Assembly (NCBI GenBank): GCA_049999725.1
Contig: JBNGIS010033744.1
Span: 1 to 30,187, forward strand
From: Haplomitrium mnioides
Lineage: Eukaryota; Marchantiophyta; Haplomitriopsida; Calobryales
Length of the DNA stretch: 30,187 bases
Direction of reading: 5' to 3'
The notes beneath the pieces are model-generated. The model had not been told where the DNA came from. It saw only the letters and a list, made by a program, of their open reading frames with translations, and made no database searches. Shown here one piece after another: positions 1 to 9,450 of this stretch (positions are counted from its first letter, which is position 1; every line of letters starts with the position of its first letter). The translations under genes and the position numbers were made by a program.

Positions 1-110
1 TGTTTGAACAGCGAAGTCCGTGCTCGTATGGACTTTGCTGTTCAAGTGCGCCTAGACTTTGAAGTCTAGCGAGAAATTGACTTTGAAGTCCATGCAGGCA
101 TGGAAGTCAT
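1..110. repeat. Hairpin-rich block of GACTTTGAAGTC-type repeats
   Basis: Positions 4-19 and 30-45 are inverted copies of a 16-nt arm (TTGAACAGCGAAGTCC against GGACTTTGCTGTTCAA) with one G:T-type mismatch and a 10-nt loop. Positions 52-69 form a second palindrome with 8-nt arms (CTAGACTT/AAGTCTAG). The phrases GACTTTGAAGTC and CATGCAGGCATGG that follow belong to the same short-repeat family seen at 1640-2010, 7165-7290, 8850-9260 and 22960-23290. No gene is visible here. Confidence 0.6.
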
Positions 111-161
111 TGTCGTTCTCTACATTGAAATGTTTTTTTATCACTCTTTAATGTTTTTTGT

Positions 162-1440
162 TTGATTTTTGTGTACGGGGACAAAACTTTTAAACAGAAG
201 CTAACAAAGAAATTGATAGCAGCTACGAAAAGTCGGAAAAAATCTAGGGTCGAGGAAGCCCTTGAAGATCAAGACCAGCCTCTCACATTGGTCTTCTATC
301 CTCCTACTTTTCTTCTCCACTACCAAAAAGCTAGAGAGTGGAAAGCACGGCAGCAAAGCGGTGATGCATCTCTCACAATTGAAGGAGTTGTGAGAGATGA
401 GGAAGATGAACTAATGTCCTATGTCGATGGTCTTACTGTGACATTTTATCAAGTCCATGGGGAGGCTAATGCTCGACAATTGAAGGGTCTTGTGAAACCT
501 AGGTGTTTCACTTTGGCTATTGCTGATATTCCTTATGGATACAGCCTTAAGGAATGTAAGCATGATGACTCATAACCTTTTTCAAAAGATGACAATTTTG
601 ACATGGTGTCATCTTTAGCGGCAATTACAACTTCGGACTTTTGGTCTTTTGTGATCATTCATTCATCGCAGCAATCTAGCATCGTCAAGGATGCCTTTTT
701 CTAAAGTTTCATGTGCAATCAACCATGACATCTAGTAAGTTGTTCTTTTATTTTTTTGTTTTTGAATTCTCTTTTTCTTCCTTCTCCTGCATTTTGTTTA
801 CATTAGTTGATTTGTTTGTTTTTCTTTTTACAGGGACAAAAACAACATTCATCATTCTGGTGGTCCTAGAATTACACATGCCCACGAATATTGGACGATG
901 GGCTACTGGACTAAAGAAGGAGAGAGGAGCATACGACTCTTCAATTTGCAGCCTGCTTCTTCGATCGGACTTCCTCGGCAAATTATGCGTAGTGTTTTTA
1001 GTTGTTCTACAATTTTGGCAAAACTTAAACATCTAGGAGATGATGCTCATGTCAATGTTTATCAGAAGCCGCAGGCTCTTTATAATTTTTTCACTGACCA
1101 TTTATCAACAGAGCAGGATTGGATCCTAGATCTCTGCTCTAGGTCTGACACATGCATTGTCTATGCATTAAAGCTGATGGGAAACTGCATCGTCGTGGAA
1201 TATGATAGACATCAGTCTATTTATATTCCTTAGAGGGTTTTGATGATGGCTTCCTTACCATCCGACGTGATTGAGTCATAGATCATTTTTGCATACCACA
1301 AGGAACTTGTTCCTCATGGTACTGTAGATGCTTTTGGTAACTCCATTGTAATATTGGGGACTCGAAAGTCTCAACAGGCCTCTCTAGCGACTGCAAATGC
1401 TCAGCCTAGGGATTTAGATGAGACAATTCCTCTCAAAGAG
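162..1440 (+). pseudogene. Relic of a beta-class DNA amino-methyltransferase (N4-C / N6-A type)
   Basis: Enzymes of this family transfer a methyl group from S-adenosylmethionine to the exocyclic amine of cytosine or adenine in DNA. Seen here: a catalytic motif IV-like LAIADIPYGYS (DIPY at 525-536, consensus D/N/S-P-P-Y), then FWSFVIIHSSQQ (about 639-674), GGPRITHAHEYW (about 859-894), a motif X-like VNVYQKP (1051-1071), and a motif I-like LDLCSRSDTC (about 1126-1155) followed by IVVEYD. The order IV, X, I is that of the beta class (Pfam N6_N4_Mtase). The first exon runs from about 173 to 734 and the second from 834 to about 1440. Breaks: a TAA at 573-575, a TAA at about 700 with a likely +1 shift, a TAG at 1231-1233 and another near 1276. 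Both glycines of the SAM loop (consensus GxG) are replaced (SRSD). The open frame at 162 starts with TTG, and an acceptor AG near 172 seems lost, so the true start lies further upstream. Dead, but clearly recognisable. Confidence 0.72.
735..833 (+). other. Intron in the methyltransferase relic
   Basis: GTAAGT at 735-740 is a consensus 5' splice site. The interval is very T-rich and ends in TTTCTTTTTACAG at 821-833. The reading frame that matches the methyltransferase family starts immediately after this acceptor (D-K-N-N-x-H-H-S-G-G). A plant-sized intron of 99 nt argues that this was a eukaryotic nuclear gene, not organelle or bacterial contamination. Confidence 0.7.
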
Positions 1441-1639
1441 GATAGAGTCTGACGATCTATTTGAACAATTTGTATTATTAATAAAGTTTATTTTTTTCCA
1501 AATTTTTATTTGCCAAAGTTTCAGTTTCATCTTGTTGGTCTCTCAATCTATTTCAAGTCTCTTTATCATGATTAAATTTGGTGCACCTAAGAATAGTTTG
1601 ACTCAATTGATAGTCTAAGAATGGTTTGAAGTCAATTGC

Positions 1640-2010
1640 TAATCTAAGGATGATTTGGAGTCTTTGTGCATTGTTTAGTATCTATGCGTATTAAAGCTTT
1701 CTAGTTCTTGTTCGGATTCCATGCGTGTATAAGCTGTTAGGTTATTGTTCAGAGTCCATGCACCCATAAGCCAAAGGATTCTTGTTCAATGTCTATGCGT
1801 GCATAGGCTGTAGGGTTCTTGTTTAGAATCTTGGCGTACAATGGCTCTAGGGTTCTAGTTCAAAGTCCATGCATGCATAGCTTCATTGTTCTTGTTCAAA
1901 GTCTAAGCATGCACAGGCTTTAGGATTCTCGTTCAAAGTCTATGCGTGCATCAAATTTAAGGTTCTAGTTTGGAGTCTATGCTTGCATAGGAAATGCTAG
2001 CTACGATGCT
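1640..2010 (+). repeat. Degenerate tandem repeat, unit about 40-47 bp, ATGCRTGCATAG core
   Basis: Seven or eight units follow the pattern GTTCTTGTTCAAAGTC, TATGCGTGCATAGG, CTTTAGG. The cores are at about 1680-1690 (ATGCGTATTA), 1720 (ATGCGTGTAT), 1758 (ATGCACCCAT), 1795 (ATGCGTGCAT), 1869 (ATGCATGCAT), 1908 (AAGCATGCAC), 1942 (ATGCGTGCAT) and 1980 (ATGCTTGCAT). The alternating purine-pyrimidine, partly palindromic core is better kept than the linker. It lies just downstream of the methyltransferase relic. Confidence 0.7.
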
Positions 2011-2374
2011 CAAAGTCTGGTTCAAAGTTCGTACTTCACTAGATATTTACGTTTGCTTGTAATTGTTTTTGATAAAAAGATATATGTTTGATTTTATTTT
2101 TGATGAATTTAATGTATTGACAATAGTGTGAAGTTTTAATAAAATATTTCAATAACCAAAATGCTTGTTTTCTAGGGTATTAATTATAATAAATTTTTTG
2201 AAATATAATCTCAATGTAAAATATGCTATTTGTATTTATAAAAAACAAATTTGTTTTACAAAAAAAAGATTACAAAGGTAAAATTGATGTTTTTCAATGT
2301 TAAATCACTAAAAAAAAAATTTCGACTACCAAGTGAAACATGAACTCAGTAGCGGTTCCTAGTTCAAAGTAGCA
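2011..2374. other. AT-rich sequence without a recognised gene
   Basis: This stretch is very AT-rich with runs of A and T (for example 2264-2277 and 2309-2318). It could be the 3' flank or an intron of the decayed methyltransferase locus. The chromovirus homology begins abruptly near 2375 with GATAGTCAATACAC, which is also present at 12117. I see no coding signal here. Confidence 0.5.
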
Positions 2375-2378
2375 GTTA

Positions 2379-2720
2379 TTGATAGTCAATACACATCCTC
2401 ATACTCTCATCGTTCTTTTTTCCAAATGGCACTAGTGCATCATAAAGAGAAATGCTTGGTTGAATAAACCCTTTTTACAACAACTCTATAATCTAAGATT
2501 TGCATTCCCCCAGTTCATGATGGGGCAAATGATATGGTGCTTTGAACAATGGAGTACTTCTTGGAATGACCTCAATCTTGTGATCAATGCATCATTTAGG
2601 ACGCAAAACCTTGAACAAACTCTTAGGCAAATCATTGGAAAAAAATATCATGAAACTCCTTTAAAACACCTTGAAATTCATGTGGAACATTATGATTTGA
2701 GTCTTCTTTGTCAATTGTGA
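2379..2720 (-). pseudogene. Reverse transcriptase N-terminal fragment (copy L)
   Basis: On the minus strand this is a decayed version of the RT start kept better at 12049-12375. It corresponds to the leader with the conserved LPP..R..DH.I, the PYRLPP..L.E segment and the [12 protein letters not shown] block. Several stops and indels interrupt it. The plus-strand open frame over the same bases is a shadow. The break at about 2375 falls just at the DYRALN motif. Confidence 0.75.
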
Positions 2721-2839
2721 GCTCATGTATGAATCTTAAAAACACCATATCTTGTTTTTTTATCAAACTTGCTCCAATCACATATAAAGATAGATGCCTT
2801 GAATGAGATCGTACTCAATCTCCTCAAATCTTCTATTGA

Positions 2840-3140
2840 GATGTCGTGAGTGCTTTCTTTCTCCAACCTACTTGTGTATTATATCCTTATAACCACTTCA
2901 TTCCAAGGAAAACATCATATCTTGCCAATGTCGTGATCTTCCACTCCAACTTCTCTTTATAGTTTCTTATTTTTTACGTAGAGCTATACTTTGAGATAGT
3001 CATTCAATAGACTCACTTTGGCCATTTGCCATTTCCACCACTTCATGCTCTTTTTTTTCAAGAAGCAACTTCAACTTCAATGCTATAGCTCTTGATAAAT
3101 AATTTTCTTCTGCTCCGGAGTCCACCAAAACTCTTATTGC
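2840..3140 (-). pseudogene. Retropepsin-type aspartic protease (copy L)
   Basis: On the minus strand the active-site triad is intact: V-D-S-G-A-E-E-N-Y-L-S at about 3124-3092. An acidic linker (KKEHEVVEMANGQSESIE) follows, down to about 3010. The downstream ILGM-W segment that normally follows a Ty3/gypsy protease lies near 2900-2860 but is frameshifted. The protease would process the gag-pol polyprotein inside the virus-like particle. It sits between gag and RT, the normal Ty3/gypsy order. In this copy DSG is followed by alanine (DSGA), the usual form, whereas the copy at 12833 has DSGV. Confidence 0.7.
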
Positions 3141-3299
3141 AAATACTTCCATCCATCTATCAACCACAATTAACTTTGCATTTTTTTGTTTTTCTATATA
3201 GTAGATGTGACCTTATTGAATGTTGTCATCGACTTTCTTCTTCATCTCAATAAAACCATGAGGTTTTTTTATTGATATTCTTCATCTCCTTTGTTGTTG

Positions 3300-4215
3300 G
3301 TATTATGAAGATGTTGACAAAATACTCGCCCTTGATTACGCTGTATTGCTTTACAATTCGGTGCAATGTGCCCTATTTGACCACAATTGTAGCATGTTTG
3401 AGTTTTTTGTCGATCATCCATCCTCCTTTAATTAGTATATTGTAGTCCTTTTTGTTGGTGATTTGGGCAATGAAATTTTCTTCTTCTTATATTTCCCAAC
3501 TCCATATGCATGGGGCTATATTTTACTCCAGTTTGCACAATTTCTAGTGTCATTTCAATTCATTGAGAAAATGAGATGGCTTCATTTACGTCTTTTGGGT
3601 TGCACATCATAACTTCTCCTCTAATCTCTTTAAGCTTTGCAAAAAAATTTCAATGGTCTCTGCTGGACTCTTATCTTTGATTTGAACTTGCAAGATTTAA
3701 AATTCCTCAATGTATCTTGCAACGCTTCCTTGTTGCTCCAACTTCCAAAGCTTCGTTCTTGCAGTCAATATAGAATCTATCGCTTTAAAATTTTGAAGCA
3801 AATCTTCTTTTAAACTGCTCTACAAAAGTTGTTCTCCTTGTGTATTTTTCTGTCACTCGCAACCTTGTAGCCATATTGATATAGCTCTGCTAAAAATGAT
3901 CTTGCAAACAATCTTTTCTCCAAATTCGAAGCATTTGGATAATATGATATATGAACCTCTATTTCATAGACCCATCCTTCTACGATGCCAACTATTCGAA
4001 TTCCTCTATAGGGCTCTACTTTGTACGACTTTCTCATTTTATGAAGTAACGTCTCTTGGCTTCCTTCTCCATTTTCTTATTGTAATTGCATTTTCACCAT
4101 TTTCGCTATCAACATGTTTGTTTGTTGTTTTTTTTGCTACAAGAGCTTCTTGAAGCTCTTCCAACTTTGCCATCATCCACACTCCTTCTTCAAGACTGCT
4201 AGATTTAGCATCCAT
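3300..4215 (-). pseudogene. gag with CCHC zinc knuckle (copy L)
   Basis: The likely start is the ATG at 4215-4213 (minus), opening MDAKSSSLEEGVWMMAKLEE, with a short coiled-coil-like acidic start. The capsid region includes MEVHISYYPNASxLEK-like sequence (visible at 4037-3810 as YEIEVHISYYPNASNLEKRL), which matches the other copy. The nucleocapsid knuckle is at 3394-3353 (minus): C-Y-N-C-G-Q-I-G-H-I-A-P-N-C, a perfect CX2CX4HX4C. Gag packages the element RNA into particles in the cytoplasm. Stops and frameshifts lie between the capsid and the knuckle, so it is broken. The plus-strand frame at 3896-4153 is a shadow. Confidence 0.75.
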
Positions 4216-4219
4216 GTTG

Positions 4220-5700
4220 TTCCGTCACAGTTTAACCCTCTAAAACTTATACAAAAACAAATATATACATATTCTAATTGTGAAGAATAGGCAAAATAAA
4301 AGGTTTAGTAGATGCCAACACTGCATTTAAAAACCTCTCTCCAAAATTTTGAATAAGAAAATATCGATGTGTTTGCTTAAGTGTTATTCTAATAGAAATA
4401 TGACATTTGGAGTTGAAGTCTTCTAGAGGAGCTTGGTTCAAATCCACTTTTCTTTCTACCATAAAATATAAATAAAACACTCCCATGTAACACTATATGT
4501 TGTGAAATATCAAATCGAGTTGATATTATGCAGCAGCGAAAATCCACTTAGATGAGTATTGTGACAAAAGAGAAGGAAAAACTTCAGCTCCACAATCACA
4601 GCAGATTTGTGAAGCTCACTCCCGTCAGCAGGTTTGCACAAAAAATGCAGGACGACTTGCCAGCACGAAAACACAGCCACCTTTGGTCACGAAATGTGAC
4701 CTCCTTTGAAACATGCGACTTCCTTCCGAACGCAACCTTCTTCTAGATGCGAACGCGTCTTGCTTCTGAACACGGACGCGACCTTCTGCCATGCACCTTC
4801 TTCACGGGATGAAATCGCGAGCTCCTCATGATGCGAACGCGACCTCTCCTTCCATACAAAATCGCACCTTCTAGACACGAACGCACGAATGCAGGTTCTT
4901 CCAAGTCAAATCGCAAAGTGTTGCGATTTGTGTCCTATGCACGAACAAGCAGCGAACTCCTCCTAGACTTGATCGCAACTACTTACTATGCACGAAACAC
5001 ATAGCCTAGGCACTCGCGACTCCACCTTTGAGGAAGAAAAACGACTCTCCCTGCTGGACGCGATTCTTCCTTAGAATGCACAAAACAAGTTACAAGTGAT
5101 GTGGTTTGCAATGAGGATGCTTAGAGTTCCTCTTCCTCAGATTTATAAACAAAATACAATACCAGCAATGTGATGGGTTTCTATGGGCGCCCTGTTCACA
5201 ATCTATGGGCGCTTGAATCTGTGCAGGTGAAGGAGGCTATTTCCACAAGTATAGACAAGATCTACACAATCAATATTTCACCTACGCTACATGTGAGTAC
5301 ATGCACTATCCCTAAAATCACCATTCCCTAAAGTGCCTCTAAATTAGCTAGAATCCTAAACTAGCTAAACATAAAACATTTACAGGGAGACACTTCACCA
5401 AGGAAGTGTGTTGCAGGAATTCCTGAGCAAGATCAGGCAATTCCTCAAATCCACCAGCAGCAAATTGTGAAGCTGCCAATTTCCAACACTATAGTTAACC
5501 ACAAGCAAGATAATAGGTTCTCTTGATTCCATCACAAAAACCATAAAGTCATCACCAAAGTTATACACAAGAAATTGACGAAATAAATGTTTGTCAATAT
5601 TAAACACACGAATGTTAAAAGGATTTAATAGAGGAATTCTAGAAGGTACAAATGCTCTTCTATCCATTGGTTTCCATAACATCAAGTCAAACATCTTATC
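4220..5700 (-). pseudogene. Extra 5' ORF upstream of gag (copy L), split by an insertion
   Basis: Two minus-strand segments belong together once the inserted element at 4498-5484 is removed. The first (5694-5504) includes MDRRAFVPSRIPLLNPFNIR and FMVFVMESREPI. The second (4486-4274) includes FYLYFMVERKVDLNQAPL and ends ILPILHN. Nearly the same protein is read from the other chromovirus copy at 14393-14026, where the two halves are joined. Most differences are conservative. I do not recognise the product. It lies between the primer binding site and gag, where typical chromoviruses have only a leader. It could be a captured host fragment or a family-specific accessory ORF. Confidence 0.5.
4498..5484. 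mobile_element. 987-bp insertion with 9-bp target duplication (non-autonomous element)
   Basis: AACACTATA occurs at 4489-4497 and again at 5485-5493. The other chromovirus copy has the uninterrupted site as AACACCATA near 14210-14218, followed by the same downstream sequence. This comparison with an empty site makes the insertion certain. A 9-bp duplication suits a Mutator-like (MULE) element, although 8 bp (hAT) cannot be excluded because of edge ambiguity. I see no clear terminal inverted repeat. One end carries a small hairpin (AATATCAA..TTGATATT, about 4505-4526). The interior 4680-5060 is GC-richer, with many GAACGCGACC-like words. Near 5380 there is a TTTACAG acceptor-like site followed by open sequence, so a captured gene fragment is possible. 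Confidence 0.65.
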
Positions 5701-5846
5701 TTTATTTATAAATGATGAGACACTTACTATTCTTTATTCATGAAAATTTGATAGTGGAGTTAATGCAAAGTGGAGATTTCACTACTCAAAAAAGTCTTAA
5801 GTACTTCTCCAAAGAAGAGTAGTCCACACTCTTTAGAGAAGACCAA

Positions 5847-5858
5847 GCTTTGATACCA
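5847..5858 (-). promoter_or_regulatory. Primer binding site, initiator-Met tRNA type (copy L)
   Basis: On the minus strand TGGTATCAAAGC begins one base after the LTR end TTACA. It matches the usual plant retrotransposon primer site complementary to tRNA-iMet (TGGTATCAGAGC) with one change. It defines both the LTR boundary and the element's orientation. Confidence 0.75.
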
Positions 5859-5859
5859 T

Positions 5860-6490
5860 TGTAACACTACACACCCACATTACACACACAAGTTAACACA
5901 AGTACAACATATACAAGTTAGCATAAGAGAAGCACACAGGAACTTCAAGAACCCACAAGGTAAGAGATCCAAACAAGGTACTCTCCCTTCTTTATATACT
6001 TGCTAGAAAGCACTTTGTTTATATATGTGGAAGAACCCCATTGGTTCCTTTTCTATCCTCTTCTAATTGGACTACTATTTTCTCTCTCTCACACTAATTA
6101 GACCACCTTTTACTTTAATTCTCCTTTTACCACGTGTCCTTATCTTTAGAAACTTCCATATCTCTTTAGTTCTCTTTTTGCCATATGTTCTTATCTTTCG
6201 AACCTTCCTTCTCTTTAGTTCTCCTTCTCCCATATGTCCTTATCTTTAAAACCTTCTATTTGCTTTAATCCTTTGTTTGCCACATGACATTATCCTACTC
6301 TAAAGTAGTCTATCTAGACTTCCACTTTCACTTTAATTCGTTGACTTTCTCTTCTCTTGCCATGTGTCGAAATCTCTATAATAGCAAACCCTTTTTGCTA
6401 CTCTAACTTAGTAATAGCTTTCTAAGCATAGTGGGCACTATATCTTACTTCATTTTTAGCTATTGCTTAATAAATTTAGTGACCATTACA
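5860..6490 (-). repeat. Complete 5' LTR (631 bp), copy L
   Basis: On the minus strand it starts TGTAATGGTCAC-like (plus-strand end GTGACCATTACA) and ends GTGTTACA, giving short terminal inverted repeats TGTAA..TTACA. It aligns with 21838-22404, 11029-11315 and 14597-14873. It is longer than the 567-bp LTR at 21838 mainly because it carries five, not four, units of a roughly 50-bp internal tandem repeat with a CACGTGG/CATATGG core. Confidence 0.85.
5990..6000 (-). promoter_or_regulatory. LTR TATA box (copy L)
   Basis: On the minus strand AGTATATAAAGAAGGGAG is the same promoter core as at 22263-22280 in the 3' LTR of the second element. Its position in the downstream third of the LTR fits the start of element transcription. 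Confidence 0.5.
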
Positions 6491-7164
6491 ATGCGTGTTT
6501 GAACTACAAACTCCAAATGCACATGGACTCCAAATCCCTTCCAAGACTATAGTGTTTGTAAAAAGCAAGAATTATAGATTGCTACCTTGCCATTCTTGTA
6601 TGCCTCTTGCAAATCGTTAGTGAATGGATCTCAAGGCTTCATTTTGTTGAAGTAAAACTGCTTCAAAAATGCCTTGAAAAGAGTGATCTTATTTTTAGAC
6701 TGAACAAGTAGCCCAATATGGGCTATTTTCCCTTATCAAATCATTGCAACTTAGCCAAGAAAACCCATGTTGAATTTTTCACCATCACATTGGAAAAGAT
6801 AAAGGTGATGATTTATGTCTCTGATAGTACCACAACAAACTAGCCATTCATTGAGTAATTTATGAGGCTCAAATAACTTTGAAATGTTCGGATATTGATA
6901 AGGCTTCAATTGTGCTAGTTTTGGAGCAGTGGTTTGAGATGTTATTTTCTCTGTTGTGAAAATAAGTGAAAGAAAATAGGGTGATTTTGCTTATTTTGAG
7001 ATTTATGTTACCAAAAAAGTGTTGCTTTTGGCCAATAGATGGAGATAGTTTCAAATCGTTGTTATGAGGAGGGAAGTGTTGGAGTACCTAAGAAGGTCAA
7101 GTGTAATGGCAAATATTTTGGGGAAAATAATGGTTGTTTTTTAACAAGATATGCCAACACAAGA
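6491..7164. other. AT-rich stretch with weak coding traces only
   Basis: It opens with a few ATGCGTG/GGACTCCAAAT words of the short-repeat family (6491-6540). Short plus-strand open pieces can be read, for example around 6690-6830 and 7075-7160, the latter containing KKVKCNGKYFGENNGCF, but none resembles a family I know. They could be decayed upstream exons of the DUF7869-type gene that follows. Confidence 0.35.
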
Positions 7165-7290
7165 AGATTGAGTGAGTGAACCCCATGCGCTCATAGGATC
7201 AAGGAGTAAACCCAATGCATGCATAAAATCAAAGAGTGAACTAAGTCCATACATAGAATTCTAGACTCAATCTTCTACATGCATTGGATC
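7165..7290 (+). repeat. Short tandem repeat, unit about 33 bp, ATGCATGCAT core
   Basis: Three or four units run GAGTGAACCCCATGCGCTCA, GAGTAAACCCAATGCATGCA, GAGTGAACTAAGTCCATACA, each followed by TAGGATCAAG-like sequence. The core matches the repeats at 1640-2010 and 8850-9260, but the linker differs, so the core spread or was kept independently of the unit. Confidence 0.55.
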
Positions 7291-7399
7291 TTTCTTATCG
7301 GTCAAGCGATCAAAGTTTACTTCTTTTAGATATTACTCCAACATGTCAACAGACAGATGTTCAAGAATCATTTACAAAAAGGTTGTGGAGCTTTTTTTG

Positions 7400-8313
7400 T
7401 CAACATTAGATGACGACAACGATGTTCAAAAATCTAAATTTGTTTGTTCAAAAGACAAAAAACATAGACTTTTGTGACAATTTTGAATTCGGAGGTGATA
7501 CTCTACCACCATTGGTACCACTCAAACAACAAGTAAATTCTAAGAAAGTTGGAACTTTGAGCAAGAATGGAAGATTCTCTAGAAATGGAAGTCATTTGAA
7601 AGAATCTTCATATGACAATTAAGAAAATGATTCAAGCAAAGAGTCTTAGTTACTGAATATTTCTGTGGAGTTATCGCCAAGAACACCGTTTGTTTTAGAA
7701 AAGATATTTCCTTCTGCTCAAGATTTTGATGAAGATTTTGATTAGGCATGGTCCAGCTCTCCTACATCTCAAGGTGGTCCACATAAATCAAAAACATGTT
7801 TTAAAGAACAAATTTTTTTTCGATGATGCAAAAGATCTCAAAGATAGTGCTTTATCTCCAATGGCTGGATTTGTCTATGGACCCAATGGACTGGCAAAAC
7901 ATAAAGAGTTCTTTGTCTCGGCTAAAACCCAAATGGGTAAATATTTTACGTGACAATTCTTTGCCGAAAGTCCATCATGACGAGAGCTTTGGAGAGAAAA
8001 AACTCGATTCGATATCAATTTTGAGATTGAAGAGAATTTAATGTTGTTGAAATATTTGTTTATCGTTGTGCAAGATAGATTTTTTAAGAAGTATGACAAA
8101 AACATACTTTCGGCAAAACATGAAGAATCGAGATATTACCTTGTAGTGGTGAATACCAAGAAAAGACTCTAATCTTAACAATCAATTCACTCTCTCTAGT
8201 GGTACTGTTGTAGAAGAGCCTTTAAGTAAATATTATCAGTAGGGAATGATAGAATCCAAAGGATTCAAAATCTCAAGAATGCATATCTTAGAGGTTTTTT
8301 TTTTTAAATACAG
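7400..8313 (+). pseudogene. Probable N-terminal part of the DUF7869-type gene relic
   Basis: Plus-strand open pieces at 7410-7622, around 7740-7825 and 7823-8041 are Ser/Lys-rich and low in recognisable structure (for example SKKVGTLSKNGRFSRNGSH and AWSSSPTSQGGPHKSK). They precede, on the same strand, the exon with the family's conserved W..HFP..KIP block. I assign them to the same gene only by position and composition. The frame changes at least three times. A TACAG acceptor at 8309-8313 leads into the next exon. Confidence 0.35.
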
Positions 8314-8627
8314 AATTATCTGCTAAAGGAGTATTTTTGCATGAATGGATGGATAGTTTTTTTCTAAGGGCACTATGAGAGAATGCTCACTCACGAAGTT
8401 ATAATTTGCTGGATAATTTTACAAAGTAGGAAGTTTATGACTACTATACAACTTATTTGAAAGAGAATGATCTCGATTGCATTATGAGTTTTTTTTTGGT
8501 TTTACAAAACATTGGAGAACACATTTTCCAAATGTTAAAATTCCAAAATACAATAAATTTGTTGTTTGTGAAACTTGCAAAGAAACAAAATCATTGCAGG
8601 AAAAATCAATCTTAGAGTTTGACAAAG
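8314..8627 (+). pseudogene. DUF7869-type gene relic: exon with the CxxC / HFPNVKIP block
   Basis: Read after the acceptor at 8313: GVFLHEWMDSFF, then NAHSRSYNLLDNFTK, VYDYYTTYLKENDLDCIM and, after a frameshift near 8500, W-R-T-H-F-P-N-V-K-I-P-K-Y-N-K-F-V-V-C-E-T-C-K-E. A W..hFP.v.ip....F..C..C segment stands just ahead of the catalytic-like core in proteins of this family. The CxxC pair probably bound zinc. Two in-frame stops and one frameshift break it. The exon ends AAAG|GTAACA at 8627/8628. Confidence 0.6.
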
Positions 8628-9450
8628 GTAACAAAATTCTTTTCTTTTGAAACCTATGGTTATTATGATGTTTTTTTACTATAGTCAAAGCTTAGAGATG
8701 TTAAGCTCTCTCAAACTTAGTGCAATAAGATATTGGTTTGATTTATTTGTTTCTTAAACGATGTTTGAGTAAGAAAAAAACATAAGAATTGTAGTTGTCA
8801 AGTAAGACTCAATTCTCACATAGGATATGTTGCTTTTAGTTTGAATTCAAAGCATGCCATGAGTCAAATAAAGCAAGGAAATGGTTCTAGTTGTTCGTTG
8901 TGACAATAGGCATGCATCGGGTTTTGCTATTGTTGTTTTCAATCCAAGGCCCAACCCGAGATACATGAGATCAAGAATTGTTTATGTTGTTTGTGACCCT
9001 ATACCTATTAGGTTTTGTTCTTGTTTCTTTCAATTCCAGTCATGACTACAGTCAAAGCAAGTCAAGAAATTGATGTTGTTTCTTTTAATCCTATGTGCTT
9101 ATAGGTTTTGTTATTGTTTCATTGAATCTTATGCGCGCATAGAGTCAATGCTAGAGTAGAAATTGTAGTTCAGCTTGTGACCTCAAATAAACATACATTT
9201 TGTTTTTTACTTGTGGAATCTTTTGCGCATGTTGAGTCAAAGACAAGTAAGTGGTCTTTGTTTCTTTTTAAAGTCACCTAGTTGTTGTGAATGTTATTTT
9301 GATTCTCCTATTTTCAAAGAGTACAAACTAGACTTTGAATCATTATTTTTTGTTTTCACCTACTTTATTCAAAACATTTGTTAATGTTGCTTTGAATATT
9401 CTTTATACTTTGAATTATTTATATCTTTTTGGTGCTTTTGGATGTTGCAG
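8628..9450 (+). other. Long intron of the DUF7869-type relic
   Basis: The donor GTAACA is at 8628 and the acceptor GGATGTTGCAG ends at 9450. Coding homology stops just before the first and resumes just after the second. The interval is AT-rich, has no coding signal, and carries the repeat cluster at 8850-9260. Confidence 0.5.
8850..9260 (+). repeat. ATGCGCGCATAG-core repeats inside an intron
   Basis: Repeated phrases GGTTTTGTTATTGTTTC, AATCCTATGTGCTTATAGG, AATCTTATGCGCGCATAGAG and GAGTCAAAG recur at 8855-8870, 8910-8940, 8990-9020, 9090-9125, 9128-9150 and 9225-9250. The unit is about 70-100 bp and strongly decayed. The palindromic core is shared with the other clusters in the window. Confidence 0.55.

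Larger units (their letters stand above)
2375..6490 (-). mobile_element. Truncated Ty3/gypsy chromovirus, copy L (minus strand)
   Basis: Read on the minus strand from 6490: a complete 5' LTR (6490-5860), a primer binding site for initiator-Met tRNA, a leader, an extra ORF, gag with a CCHC zinc knuckle, protease and the first part of reverse transcriptase. The element stops at about 2375 inside the RT fingers/palm. The rest of RT, RNase H, integrase and the 3' LTR are missing. It is the same family as the element at 11029-22404, to which it aligns at nucleotide level through 12117-14873. The outer end at 6490 is followed by ATGCG, but no partner duplication can be tested because the other end is lost. 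A 987-bp element is inserted at 4498-5484. Confidence 0.85.

Noticed and set aside
713-1036. Plus-strand open frame over the methyltransferase intron
   Set aside because: It begins at GTG, is mostly Phe/Leu/Ser from the pyrimidine-rich intron, and lies out of phase with the methyltransferase motifs.
6067-6249. Open frame inside the LTR at 5860-6490
   Set aside because: It is read from the LTR minisatellite in the antisense direction and repeats with it. Not a gene.
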